From: CAVZVW01 sp963778845
Lineage (GTDB): Bacteria; Actinomycetota; Actinomycetes; Actinomycetales; Kineosporiaceae
Direction of reading: 5' to 3'
Assembly (NCBI GenBank): GCA_963778845.1
Contig: CAVZVW010000009.1
Location: forward strand, 682,001-746,000
Length of the DNA stretch: 64,000 nucleotides
Below are positions 34,239 to 42,082 of this stretch, one piece after another. Position 1 is the first letter of the stretch, and each line of letters starts with the position of its first letter. The translations under genes were made by a program, and so were the position numbers. The notes under the pieces are model-generated. The model was given only the letters and a program-made list of their open reading frames with translations. It searched no databases and was not told the origin of the DNA.

Positions 34239-35234
34239 ATGGCAGCGAGCGCCCTCGTGGCCGTACCGGCCGCCCTGCCCCGCCTGACGAGCATGGCCTC
34301 CTCGACCTTGCTGCTGGCGGGGCTCGGCGCGATCTTCCTGGGCCTGCTGCTCGCGCTGGCCACGACGGGGGTCCTCACCGCCGAGCGCCAGGCGGTCGCC
34401 CGGTCCCTGGCCGCGGTGCAGGCCCTGCAGGCCGCGCCGAGGGCGCTGCGGGAGAAGGAGCTCGAGCGACCGTTCGCCGAGCGCGTGCTCGGCCCTGCGC
34501 TGGGTGCCCTGAACTCGTTGGGCAGGCGTCTGACCCCTGTGGAGCGCTACCAGCGCATCAAGCGCAGGCTCGACCTCGCCGGCAACCCTCCCGACTGGGA
34601 CGCCGACCGGATCGTCGGGCTGAAGGTGATCTGCGCACTGCTCGGCGGGGCCGCGAGCGCGGCCCTGCTGCTCGGGGTCGACGCCGCGTTCCTCACGACC
34701 GTGAGCCTCTCGGCCGCGGCGACGGTGCTCGGGTGGCTCACGCCGTCAATGATCTTGTACCAGGCCGCCTACAACCGCTCCGACCGGATGCGCCGTGAGC
34801 TGCCGGACTCCCTGGACCTGCTGACCATCTCGGTCGAGGCGGGGCTGGCCTTCGACGCCGCCCTCTCCCAGGTCGCCCGGAAGACGCAGGGGCCGCTTGC
34901 CGACGAGTTCGCCCGGGTGCTTCAGGAGATGCAGATCGGGACCGGTCGCGTGGATGCGCTGCGTGGGCTCTCCGAGCGCACGGACGTCGCGGAGCTGCGG
35001 GCGTTCGTCGGGGCCATGGTGCAGGCGGATGCCTTCGGCATCCCGATCGCCGACGTCCTGCGGGTACAGGCCGGGGAGATGCGGGTCAAGCGCAGCCAGC
35101 GCGCCGAGGAGGCCGCCCAGAAGGTTCCCGTGAAGATGATCTTCCCGTTGATCTTCTGCGTGATGCCGGCCCTCTTCATCGTCGTCATCGGCCCGGCCGC
35201 GATCGGGATCATGCACTCCTTCGTGAGGCCATGA
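34239..35234 (+). CDS. tadC: TadC-type inner-membrane platform protein
   Basis: A 331-residue type II secretion F-domain protein, second half of the Tad membrane platform. Membrane segments lie near 20-45, 130-180 and 295-325; the cytoplasmic F domain reads LPDSLDLLTISVEAGLAFDAALSQVA near 187-212 and RAEEAAQKVPVKMIFPLIFCVMPALFIVVIGPA at the end. It starts 1 base after the tadB stop codon and is followed within 1 base by the GAF protein gene. Confidence 0.88.
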   Translation: MAASALVAVPAALPRLTSMASSTLLLAGLGAIFLGLLLALATTGVLTAERQAVARSLAAVQALQAAPRALREKELERPFAERVLGPALGALNSLGRRLTPVERYQRIKRRLDLAGNPPDWDADRIVGLKVICALLGGAASAALLLGVDAAFLTTVSLSAAATVLGWLTPSMILYQAAYNRSDRMRRELPDSLDLLTISVEAGLAFDAALSQVARKTQGPLADEFARVLQEMQIGTGRVDALRGLSERTDVAELRAFVGAMVQADAFGIPIADVLRVQAGEMRVKRSQRAEEAAQKVPVKMIFPLIFCVMPALFIVVIGPAAIGIMHSFVRP

Positions 35235-35235
35235 C

Positions 35236-36465
35236 GTGTCCCGGCTGCTCGTCGTCTCCGACACCACGGGGCTGAGCCTGCGCCTGGCCGGCGCCCACGA
35301 CGTGCTGGACCACGCGGCGGGCGACCCGCGCTCCCTGGCCGTGACGGACGACGTCGAGGTGGTGGTCCTCGATGTCGGGGACCCAGCGCGGGCACTCGAG
35401 GTCGCCGACCGGCTGCGCTCGAACGGGTGCAGCACACCGATCCTCATCGTGTCGGGATACCAGACGTCGTGGGCGGGGCTTGCCGGCCCGTTGAGCGACA
35501 GCCGCTACGTCGTCCCTCTGCCGATCACGCGCGAGGCGCTGCAGGCCGGGATCGACCTGCTCCTGGGCCGGGGCCATGAGGCCACCGAGCCCATCGACGA
35601 GCCCGACGACCAGCCCGTCGGCCAGCCCGTCGACCAGCCCGTCGGCCAGCCCGAGGACCAGCCCGTCGACGAGCAGGACGAGGGGCCGGACGGGGGGCCG
35701 GGCGCACAGGCGGGCTACCCGTCCGAGCATGAGCCCGAGCAGGGACGCGACGCGGAACCGCCTCTCGAACCCCGGGAGGCACGCGAGCCTTCCGACCGGC
35801 GCGAACCGTTCGACTCCTTCGAGAGCTTCGCCGCCCTGTGGGCGACCCCCGCCCCGGACGACGGCACGACTCACGGTCCGGCCCTGGTCCCCAGCTCGGC
35901 TCAGGACCCTGCGGCGAACCCTGTTCAGACCCTGGTCCCGGTCCCGGTCACGGTCTCCGAGCTGGTCGACCAGCTCACTGGCCGCGCGGACGAGCTCTTC
36001 GGGATCGGCGACACTGCGCAGCTGCTCGCTGAGGACGTGCTCGAACGCACCCACGCCGACGCAGTCGCTGTCCTCGTCCCCGACGGCACACGCTGGCGGG
36101 CCGCGGCGGGGGTGGGTCTACGGCCGCTCGAGCGACGCATCGCCGTCCCGGAGTCGCACTGGATGATCCAGCAGACGATCGGCGGCGGCAACGGCATCAT
36201 CATCGACGACACCGACGCCGCCCGCACCAAGCTCGCCGGCGCCCCTCTGGCCGCGTGGAAGCACCTGCTGGCCGTGCCTGTCCGGCCCGTGAACGCGGTG
36301 ATCGTCCTCGCCCGGGGCCAGACCGCCGAGGCGTTCACCGCCCGTGAGCTCGCTCTGGTGCTCCCGGTCGCCGAGGAGGCTGCGGGGCTGCTGGCGAACG
36401 CGGTGAAGATCCGCAGGCTCGCCCGGCTGCTCGCACCGTACGACGACGAGCCGAGGTCGCGCTGA
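35236..36465 (+). CDS. Receiver-like/GAF-domain protein of the Tad locus
   Basis: A 409-residue protein of unknown role. The N-terminus (about 1-115) looks like a degenerate receiver domain (RLLVVSDTTGLSLRLAGAHDV; VVVLDVGDPARALEVADRLRS; TPILIVSGYQ). A Pro/acidic linker contains repeats of DQPVGQP/DQPVDQP (about 120-140). The C-terminal third (about 240-400) is a GAF-like sensor fold (ERTHADAVAVLVPDGTRWRAAAGVGLRPLERR; LLAVPVRPVNAVIVLARG). It is the last gene of the forward tad run and probably a cytoplasmic regulator of the pilus machine, which is inference from position. Confidence 0.7.
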   Translation: MSRLLVVSDTTGLSLRLAGAHDVLDHAAGDPRSLAVTDDVEVVVLDVGDPARALEVADRLRSNGCSTPILIVSGYQTSWAGLAGPLSDSRYVVPLPITREALQAGIDLLLGRGHEATEPIDEPDDQPVGQPVDQPVGQPEDQPVDEQDEGPDGGPGAQAGYPSEHEPEQGRDAEPPLEPREAREPSDRREPFDSFESFAALWATPAPDDGTTHGPALVPSSAQDPAANPVQTLVPVPVTVSELVDQLTGRADELFGIGDTAQLLAEDVLERTHADAVAVLVPDGTRWRAAAGVGLRPLERRIAVPESHWMIQQTIGGGNGIIIDDTDAARTKLAGAPLAAWKHLLAVPVRPVNAVIVLARGQTAEAFTARELALVLPVAEEAAGLLANAVKIRRLARLLAPYDDEPRSR

Positions 36466-36479
36466 CCTGGCCTCCGCCG

Positions 36480-37478
36480 TCACTCGGGATGGATGCGCTC
36501 GTCGACGAGCTGCTCGGAGACCGCCTGGCCCTCGGTGTCGAACCGGCTCAGGTCGAGCTGCTTGCGCAGCTGGACGTCGATGTGGTCCAGGCCCGACCGA
36601 TTCTTCTCGATGGACAGCACGACGAAGCTACGGAACCGCTGCGCCGCGGCGAGGTCGTAGGTGAGGTGGTGCCGGGCCACGACGTCGTACTTGTCGTTGA
36701 GCACCAGCACGATGTCGGCCTCGTAGGCCAGAGCCGAGGACCCGCGCAGATGGTGCACGCGCAGGCGCCGGCCCGGCGCCAAGCCCTCCTTCTCCGCGGC
36801 GACGATCGCCAGCACGGGAACCTCCAGGTCCAGCGCCAGGTCCTTCAGGCCCTCCACGACGCGGGTGACGCGCTCCTCCTCGGGCCCCTCCTGCGCGCTG
36901 AAGACCTTCTGCAAGTAGTCCACGACGAGCATCGGAGGGGTCCCGGTGCGCTCGACGCAGCGCAGGGCCACGTCGCGGACGGCCAGCAGGTCGGTGACCC
37001 CGCCTCGGGAGCGGTGCACGAAGAGCCGGTCACCGTGTGCCCGCAGGGCGGCGACGGCCTCCGCGCCGCCGGGCAGGCCGGAGAGCCGGTCGCCCAGGGT
37101 CCCCGGCTGCGGGCCGCGCCCCTCCATCGCGTCACGCACCCTGCGCAGCGGGATCCCCTCCACGCCGAGCACCTCCGCGGACTCGATGGAGACCAGACGC
37201 TGGAGCAGCGTCGAGGCGTCGTGCTCGAAGCTGAGGATCGCCGCGCTGCGGCCGGCGGCAGCGGTGTTGCGGGCCACCTGCAACGCGAACGCCGTCTTGC
37301 CCAGCCCCTGAGGCCCCCCGAGCAGGCACAGCTCGCCCGCCCGCAGGCCGCCGCCGAGCTGGCTGTCGAGCAGCCCGAAGCCCGTCGGCCACACCTGGGG
37401 AGCGGCGCGCTGACCAGCCGCCAGCCGGGCGTCGGTGTCGTCGAGCACCGCGGTGATCGTCTGCAGGGCCTCGTCCAC
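36480..37478 (-). CDS. DnaB-like (RecA-fold) ATPase without DnaB N-terminal domain
   Basis: A 332-residue RecA-fold ATPase resembling the C-terminal motor of replicative helicase DnaB. It has PTGFGLLDSQLGGGLRAGELCLLGGPQGLGKTAFALQVA (Walker A GPQGLGKT near residue 55), MLVVDYLQKVFSAQEGPEEERV (Walker B), and the C-terminal KNRSGLDHIDVQLRK sensor region. No primase-binding N-terminal domain is present, so it is not the replicative helicase. GTG 37478 is chosen because the longer frame begins in a divergent promoter region. It lies on the opposite strand in the middle of the pilus locus. Role unknown. Confidence 0.78.
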   Translation of the reverse strand: MDEALQTITAVLDDTDARLAAGQRAAPQVWPTGFGLLDSQLGGGLRAGELCLLGGPQGLGKTAFALQVARNTAAAGRSAAILSFEHDASTLLQRLVSIESAEVLGVEGIPLRRVRDAMEGRGPQPGTLGDRLSGLPGGAEAVAALRAHGDRLFVHRSRGGVTDLLAVRDVALRCVERTGTPPMLVVDYLQKVFSAQEGPEEERVTRVVEGLKDLALDLEVPVLAIVAAEKEGLAPGRRLRVHHLRGSSALAYEADIVLVLNDKYDVVARHHLTYDLAAAQRFRSFVVLSIEKNRSGLDHIDVQLRKQLDLSRFDTEGQAVSEQLVDERIHPE

Positions 37479-37546
37479 GGACCCATTGCACCAGAGTCGA
37501 GATTCCGCAAGGTCCAGATGTCTGCGTGTTGTGGCACAGTGACGGC

Positions 37547-39184
37547 GTGACACGAAGGCGGGTGATGATCGACTCGGCCCGGATACCGATGGCCGCCCGG
37601 CTCGGCGTCCTCCTCGCCTGCACCGTGCTGGCAGCCATGCAGCAGGCCCAGGCCGCTCCCACCGTGCCCATCTCGCAGGCGGTGCTGCCCGGGCTGATCC
37701 TGCTGCTCATCGCACTCATCGCCACGCTGCCGATGCCGCCCTCGGTACCGCCGGGGCTGCTCCCCCTCGCGGAGGCGTTCGCGAGCGCCGTCCTGCTCGG
37801 CGCCCTCGGGGAGCGTGGGCAGCCGTACCTGCCCTACCTGCTCGTCCCGATCATGATCGCCGGTCTGGCCGGCGGGTTCCGCTACGCGCTCGCCGCAGCG
37901 GCGCTGACGGCCGTGGGCATGTTGGGCGCGGCCGCCGCCGCCGCGGACAGCCACCAGGTCTACCCGGTCATCAAGCAGGTCACCGACTCGCTGCCGAGCA
38001 TGGTGGCCATCGCCCTGCTGTCCGCGACGATCCGCCGGGCCCGCGAGAACGTGGCGAAGGCTCCGGCCGACCCCGCCTACCGCGACGCGCACCGGCTGCT
38101 CATCGAGCTGCAGGCGGTCTCCCGGCAGCTGAGTCTCGGGCTGGACCCGCCGACGCTGTCCGCGGCCCTGCTCGAGGAGCTCAGCGGGCTCGCGACGATC
38201 AGGTCGGGCACTGTGCTCGCACGCACCGACGGAGGGATCTTCGTGCCGCTGGCAGGCACCGAGCCGTCCGCGGAGGTCGAGCAGGCCGCGGGCGAGCGCT
38301 GGGACGGCGCCCCGCCCCCTGACACGTTCTCCGGAGGCGTGATCGCGCTGCCGGTGCGGATGGGCGACCGGACGGTGGCTCTGGTAGCCCTCGACCTCGG
38401 CCCGGACGGCGCGGACCAGAAGACGGCCGCGGCGGTCAAGGCCGCGGTGGACGCCGCAGGGCCGCGCCTTGCCTCGGCGCTGCTTTTCGACGACGTGCGT
38501 CGGCTCGCCACGGTCGACGAGCGCAACCGGGTCGCTCGTGAGATTCATGACGGGATCGCGCAGGATCTCGCGTCGCTGGGTTACCTCGTCGACGACATCA
38601 AGCGCGACGCCGACCCGCCCACGGCCGAGCGGCTCACGACCCTGGCACACCACGTGCGCACGATGGTCAGCGAGCTCCGTTTGAGGATCTTCGACCTGCG
38701 CGCGACCGTGAGCGACTCCGTCGGGCTGGGCACGGCCGTCAGCGAGTACGTCAAGCGCGTCGGCACGCAGGCGGGGCTGGAGGTCAACGTGAGCCTCGCG
38801 GAGGCGCCGCGCAGACTGCCCGTGACCGTCGAGGTGGAGCTGCTCCGCATCCTCCAGGAGGCCGTCACGAACGTGCGCCGGCACGCGCACGCGCACTGCC
38901 TGTCGGTGGGCCTGACCGTGGACCCCCCGCGGGCACGCCTCACGGTGTGCGACGACGGGCGAGGGCTGGGGCAGGCACGCCCCGACAGCATGGGGATCAC
39001 GGGCATGCGCGAGCGGGCCCGGCGCATCGGCGCGACGCTGCACGTGGGGCCGGGCACGACCTCGGGAACCTGCGTCACGGTGGCTCTCGAGGCCCCAGTC
39101 GCCACAGTCGCACCGGCCGAGGGCGACGACGGCGAGGACGACGCACCTGCGATCGGCCACCAACGGGAGGACGCGAGTCGATGA
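37547..39184 (+). CDS. NarL-type sensor histidine kinase
   Basis: A 545-residue histidine kinase. Four to six N-terminal membrane segments (about 15-170) are followed by a GAF-like domain (about 185-315), a HisKA_3 helix with His334 in RVAREIHDGIAQDLASLGYLVDDI, and a HATPase domain (about 425-520; LRILQEAVTNVRRHAHAH, VCDDGRGLG, MGITGMRERARRIG). GTG 37547 lies 6 bases after CACAGT, part of a TG-extended -10, so a leaderless start is plausible. It is divergent from the DnaB-like gene (68 bp) and coupled by 4 bp to its response regulator. Confidence 0.88.
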   Translation: MTRRRVMIDSARIPMAARLGVLLACTVLAAMQQAQAAPTVPISQAVLPGLILLLIALIATLPMPPSVPPGLLPLAEAFASAVLLGALGERGQPYLPYLLVPIMIAGLAGGFRYALAAAALTAVGMLGAAAAAADSHQVYPVIKQVTDSLPSMVAIALLSATIRRARENVAKAPADPAYRDAHRLLIELQAVSRQLSLGLDPPTLSAALLEELSGLATIRSGTVLARTDGGIFVPLAGTEPSAEVEQAAGERWDGAPPPDTFSGGVIALPVRMGDRTVALVALDLGPDGADQKTAAAVKAAVDAAGPRLASALLFDDVRRLATVDERNRVAREIHDGIAQDLASLGYLVDDIKRDADPPTAERLTTLAHHVRTMVSELRLRIFDLRATVSDSVGLGTAVSEYVKRVGTQAGLEVNVSLAEAPRRLPVTVEVELLRILQEAVTNVRRHAHAHCLSVGLTVDPPRARLTVCDDGRGLGQARPDSMGITGMRERARRIGATLHVGPGTTSGTCVTVALEAPVATVAPAEGDDGEDDAPAIGHQREDASR

Positions 39185-39870
39185 CGGACGAAGCCACCGC
39201 ACGCCAGGACGGCGACGGCGATCTCGATGTGAAGGCCCGCCGGCTGAGGGTGCTGCTGGTCGACGACCACGTCCTCATCCGCGAGGGCCTGCGGCGGGCG
39301 TTCGACCGGGCGGGAGACCTCGAGGTGGTAGGTGAGGCGGGCACCGTCGCCGACGCCCTGGAGGGCCTGGAGCGGCTGGCCCCAGACGTGCTGGTGACCG
39401 ACGTGAAGCTCCCGGACGGCGACGGCATCGAGCTCGCGGCCACCGCCCGTGCGGCCAACGCGGCCATGGGGATCGTCGTGCTGACCATGTACGCCGGCGA
39501 CGACAAGGTCTTCGCCGCACTGGACGCCGGAGCATCCGGCTTCGTGGGGAAGGACGCCCCCGTCGAGGACGTCGTGTCTGCCGCCCGCCACGCGGCCGCC
39601 AGCCCGGGGGCGTTCACGGCACGCGACCTCGCCGGCGCCATGCGCCGTCGCGACGCCGCACCGGTCGGGCCGAGGTTGTCCCCGCGCGAGCGTGAGGTGC
39701 TCGGCCTGCTGGTCGACGGGTTGGCGATCGCCCAGATCGCCCGGCGGCTGTTCATCAGCGAGTCCACAGCCAAGACCCACGTCGCCAAGATCTACGAGAA
39801 GCTCGGCGCCGGCAACCGAGCACAGGCTGTGATGGCCGCGGTACGCCTCGGGTTGGTCCCCCAGCTCTGA
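39181..39870 (+). CDS. NarL/LuxR-type response regulator
   Basis: A 229-residue response regulator. A 20-residue acidic leader precedes the receiver domain (VLLVDDH at 25-30, phospho-acceptor Asp74 in LVTDVKLPDG, Lys in FVGKDAPVE). The C-terminal LuxR helix-turn-helix is LSPREREVLGLLVDGLAIAQIARRLFISESTAKTH (about 165-205). The ATG overlaps the kinase stop. The next gene on the strand is a Flp pilin 127 bp away, so pilin or pilus-locus expression is the natural candidate target; that is inference. Confidence 0.9.
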   Translation: MTDEATARQDGDGDLDVKARRLRVLLVDDHVLIREGLRRAFDRAGDLEVVGEAGTVADALEGLERLAPDVLVTDVKLPDGDGIELAATARAANAAMGIVVLTMYAGDDKVFAALDAGASGFVGKDAPVEDVVSAARHAAASPGAFTARDLAGAMRRRDAAPVGPRLSPREREVLGLLVDGLAIAQIARRLFISESTAKTHVAKIYEKLGAGNRAQAVMAAVRLGLVPQL

Positions 39871-39997
39871 CCCGCACCGGCGGGCATCGGGTATTCGGCC
39901 GATTTCCCGGCTCGGCCATTCCGTGGAGGCCGTCGAGGGGGCACGCTGGGCGGGCCCGGTCCCACCGTTGGGCTCACCACCACTGCCAGGGGTCCTC

Positions 39998-40192
39998 ATG
40001 CTCAAGTTCGTCCGCAAGTCCATCAACCGCAGCGCCGACGACGGCGCATCGGCGGTCGAGTACGGGCTGCTCGTCGCAGCCATCGCGGCTGTCATCGTCG
40101 TCATCGTCTTCGCGCTCGGCGGTGTGGTCCAGAAGGTCTTCTCGAACACCTGCAGCAGCATCGCGACGAGCGCCGGAGGTTCGTGCGCCTGA
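39998..40192 (+). CDS. flp: Flp-family type IVb pilin 1
   Basis: A 64-residue major-pilin candidate of the Tad system. After a short basic leader (MLKFVRKSINRSADDG) comes the type IVb processing site, G followed by ASAVEYGLLVAAIAAVIVVIV with Glu at +5 and Tyr at +6, then one hydrophobic helix and a short tail with two Cys (NTCSSIATSAGGSCA). A prepilin peptidase must cut after the Gly; none is encoded in the window. ATG 39998 has AGGGG 6 bases upstream and gives the normal Flp length. Confidence 0.9.
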   Translation: MLKFVRKSINRSADDGASAVEYGLLVAAIAAVIVVIVFALGGVVQKVFSNTCSSIATSAGGSCA

Positions 40193-40327
40193 GCGCGGCA
40201 TGGTGCGTCGCGTCGGCGGAGCCGGGTCACCGCATCGGCGGGTGCCCGGTTCTGTCGCCTCCGGCTCCACCGCAGATGCAGCCCCGTGGCGCCGGCGGGA
40301 GCGCACCCGAGGATTGCGAGGTCGTGC

Positions 40328-40519
40328 GTGGGCCACCGCTGGCGAGCCGGTGAGGGTGCCCGCGACCGCGGCGCCTCCGCCGTCGAGTACGCCGTCATCG
40401 TCTTCGCCGTGGCGGCCGTCGTCACCGCGGCGGTCTTCATGCTGGGCAGGGTCGTCGACCAGACGTTCACCCGCAGCAGGGACTGCCTCGTCTCGCAGAC
40501 CGCCCCCGCCTGCCCGTAG
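40328..40519 (+). CDS. Flp-family type IVb pilin 2
   Basis: A 63-residue second Flp-like pilin. It has a basic leader (MGHRWRAGEGARDRG), the processing site G/ASAVEYAVIVFAV with Glu +5 and Tyr +6, a hydrophobic helix and a tail with two Cys (RDCLVSQTAPAC). GTG 40328 is supported by GAGG 6 bases upstream; an earlier in-frame GTG at 40286 would add 14 residues. It diverges from pilin 1 outside the GASAVEY core, so the two are probably a major and a minor pilin rather than recent duplicates. Confidence 0.8.
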   Translation: MGHRWRAGEGARDRGASAVEYAVIVFAVAAVVTAAVFMLGRVVDQTFTRSRDCLVSQTAPACP

Positions 40520-40545
40520 CAGCCGACGCCTCACGACCGCACCCG

Positions 40546-42018
40546 ATGACCACTGACCTCGCCACGACGGCGACCACCCTGCCCACGCCCCGCGCGCCCT
40601 GGCCGCGCCGGGCGTGGAGCGGCCTGCTCGCCGCCGCGATCTCGAGCGGGCTTGTCGCGACGACGGGCCGGGTGCCGCTCTTCGACGGCGACGCTCCCAT
40701 GCACGTCGTGGTCGGCCGCCAGATCCTCACCGACCACCGGCTGACGCACCTGCCCGTGCCCTGGTTGGCCGACCCGGCTCCCGCGTGGACCCCCCTGCAG
40801 TGGCTGTCCGAGGTGAGCATGGCCGGCGCCGTGGACGCCGGCGGGTGGCGTTGGCTCGTCGTTGCTCGGGTCCTGCTGCTCACCGCTGCCGTCGCCACCT
40901 GCTGGTGCGCGACCGTCCTGAGAGCGCCGTCACGGCTGGCGCCGCTACCCTTCCTGCTCTGCGTGACGCCCCTGGTCTTCGCGGTGCAGGACCGGCCCGC
41001 GGCCGTGTCGCTGGTGCTGCTGCCGCTGCTCGCGGCCGCCGCGGTGAGGCTGTGGTCGCGCGGGACACGGCCGCCCCTGGTCGTCGTCGCCCTCACGTGC
41101 TTGGTCTGGTCGCAGCTGCACGGGGCCTGGGTGCTCGCCCCCGTCGGCTTCCTCCTCGTGGCGATCGGGACGGGCGCCTCGGCCGGGGCGGGCGCGGGTG
41201 CCCGCGGACGCCTGCGTGCCGCGCGCCCGGCGCTGGCGTGCGGGGCCGCCTCGCTCGCCGGCCTGGTGAACCCGCTGGGCTGGGAGGCGTTCACCCTGCC
41301 GTCACGGCTGTCCGGGTTCCGGTACCTCATCGTGGAGTGGCACGCGAGCACGACCCAGACGTTCGACGCGAAGTTCCTCGCTCTGACAGCCGCCCTCATC
41401 GTCGTGGCCTGGACCCGCGGGCGACGCCGCCCCCCGGCCGCCGAGGTGGTCTGGGTGCTCGCGTGGCTGTGGTTCGCGACGACGGCCCAGCGCAACATCA
41501 CCCCAGTCGTCCTGCTCCTCGCCCCGGTGGCGGTCGCCGCCTTGCACCGGGCGTGGCCGCGGCGCGACCCCGAGCACGACCCGCTGCCGCGGGCGACCCA
41601 CGCCGTCGCGCTGGGGATCCTGCTGGTCGGGACGGCCATCGCCCTCGCCGACGTGGCCGGCACCCCCGCGCTGGAGCGCGTGCGCGGCGTGGCCATCGCC
41701 CAGCACCTGGCCCAAGGTCCGCCCGTGCGGGTGTTCAACACCTACAACAGCTCCGGCGCGCTCATCGGGTTCTCTGCTGGGAAGGCGCGGCTGGTCGTGG
41801 ACGACCGCGCCTCGGAGTGGCCCGTCGCGTACGTGCGCCGGCTCTACGACGCCGAGCACCTCGAAACCGGCTGGCAGGCCACGCTGGCTGCGGCGCGACC
41901 CGACGTGCTCGTGCTGTACACCAAGTCGCCCTTGGCCGAGCATCTGGTGGACGCGGGCTCCTGGCGGGTCGCCATGACCGACCGGGACCTGGCGCTGCTC
42001 GTACCCGCCGGCCCCTGA
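40546..42018 (+). CDS. Polytopic membrane protein, GT-C-like
   Basis: A 490-residue integral membrane protein with about ten hydrophobic segments. Near the N-terminus lies GRVPLFDGDAPMHVVVGRQIL, an acidic loop after the first helix like the catalytic region of GT-C lipid-linked-sugar glycosyltransferases; the C-terminal 110 residues (about 380-490; RVFNTYNSSGALIGFSAGKARLVVDDRASEWP) form a soluble domain typical of such proteins. The enzyme class is suggested by topology only. It starts 26 bp after pilin 2, so it might act on pilus or envelope components. Confidence 0.7.
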   Translation: MTTDLATTATTLPTPRAPWPRRAWSGLLAAAISSGLVATTGRVPLFDGDAPMHVVVGRQILTDHRLTHLPVPWLADPAPAWTPLQWLSEVSMAGAVDAGGWRWLVVARVLLLTAAVATCWCATVLRAPSRLAPLPFLLCVTPLVFAVQDRPAAVSLVLLPLLAAAAVRLWSRGTRPPLVVVALTCLVWSQLHGAWVLAPVGFLLVAIGTGASAGAGAGARGRLRAARPALACGAASLAGLVNPLGWEAFTLPSRLSGFRYLIVEWHASTTQTFDAKFLALTAALIVVAWTRGRRRPPAAEVVWVLAWLWFATTAQRNITPVVLLLAPVAVAALHRAWPRRDPEHDPLPRATHAVALGILLVGTAIALADVAGTPALERVRGVAIAQHLAQGPPVRVFNTYNSSGALIGFSAGKARLVVDDRASEWPVAYVRRLYDAEHLETGWQATLAAARPDVLVLYTKSPLAEHLVDAGSWRVAMTDRDLALLVPAGP

Positions 42019-42070
42019 ACACCGGCGTAGCGCCGCAGTCGGGCGCCAGGTCGCCCCCCAAACGCCCTAC

Positions 42071-42076
42071 TAGGCT
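42071..42076 (+). promoter_or_regulatory. Candidate -10 of leaderless GT87-like gene
   Basis: TAGGCT lies 6 bases before the GTG at 42083; no ribosome site fits in between. Confidence 0.38.
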
Positions 42077-42082
42077 GGACGT

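Noticed and set aside
36845..39202. A 785-codon minus-strand open frame across the histidine kinase
   Set aside because: Antisense to a convincing kinase/regulator pair; its end only touches the DnaB-like gene in another frame.
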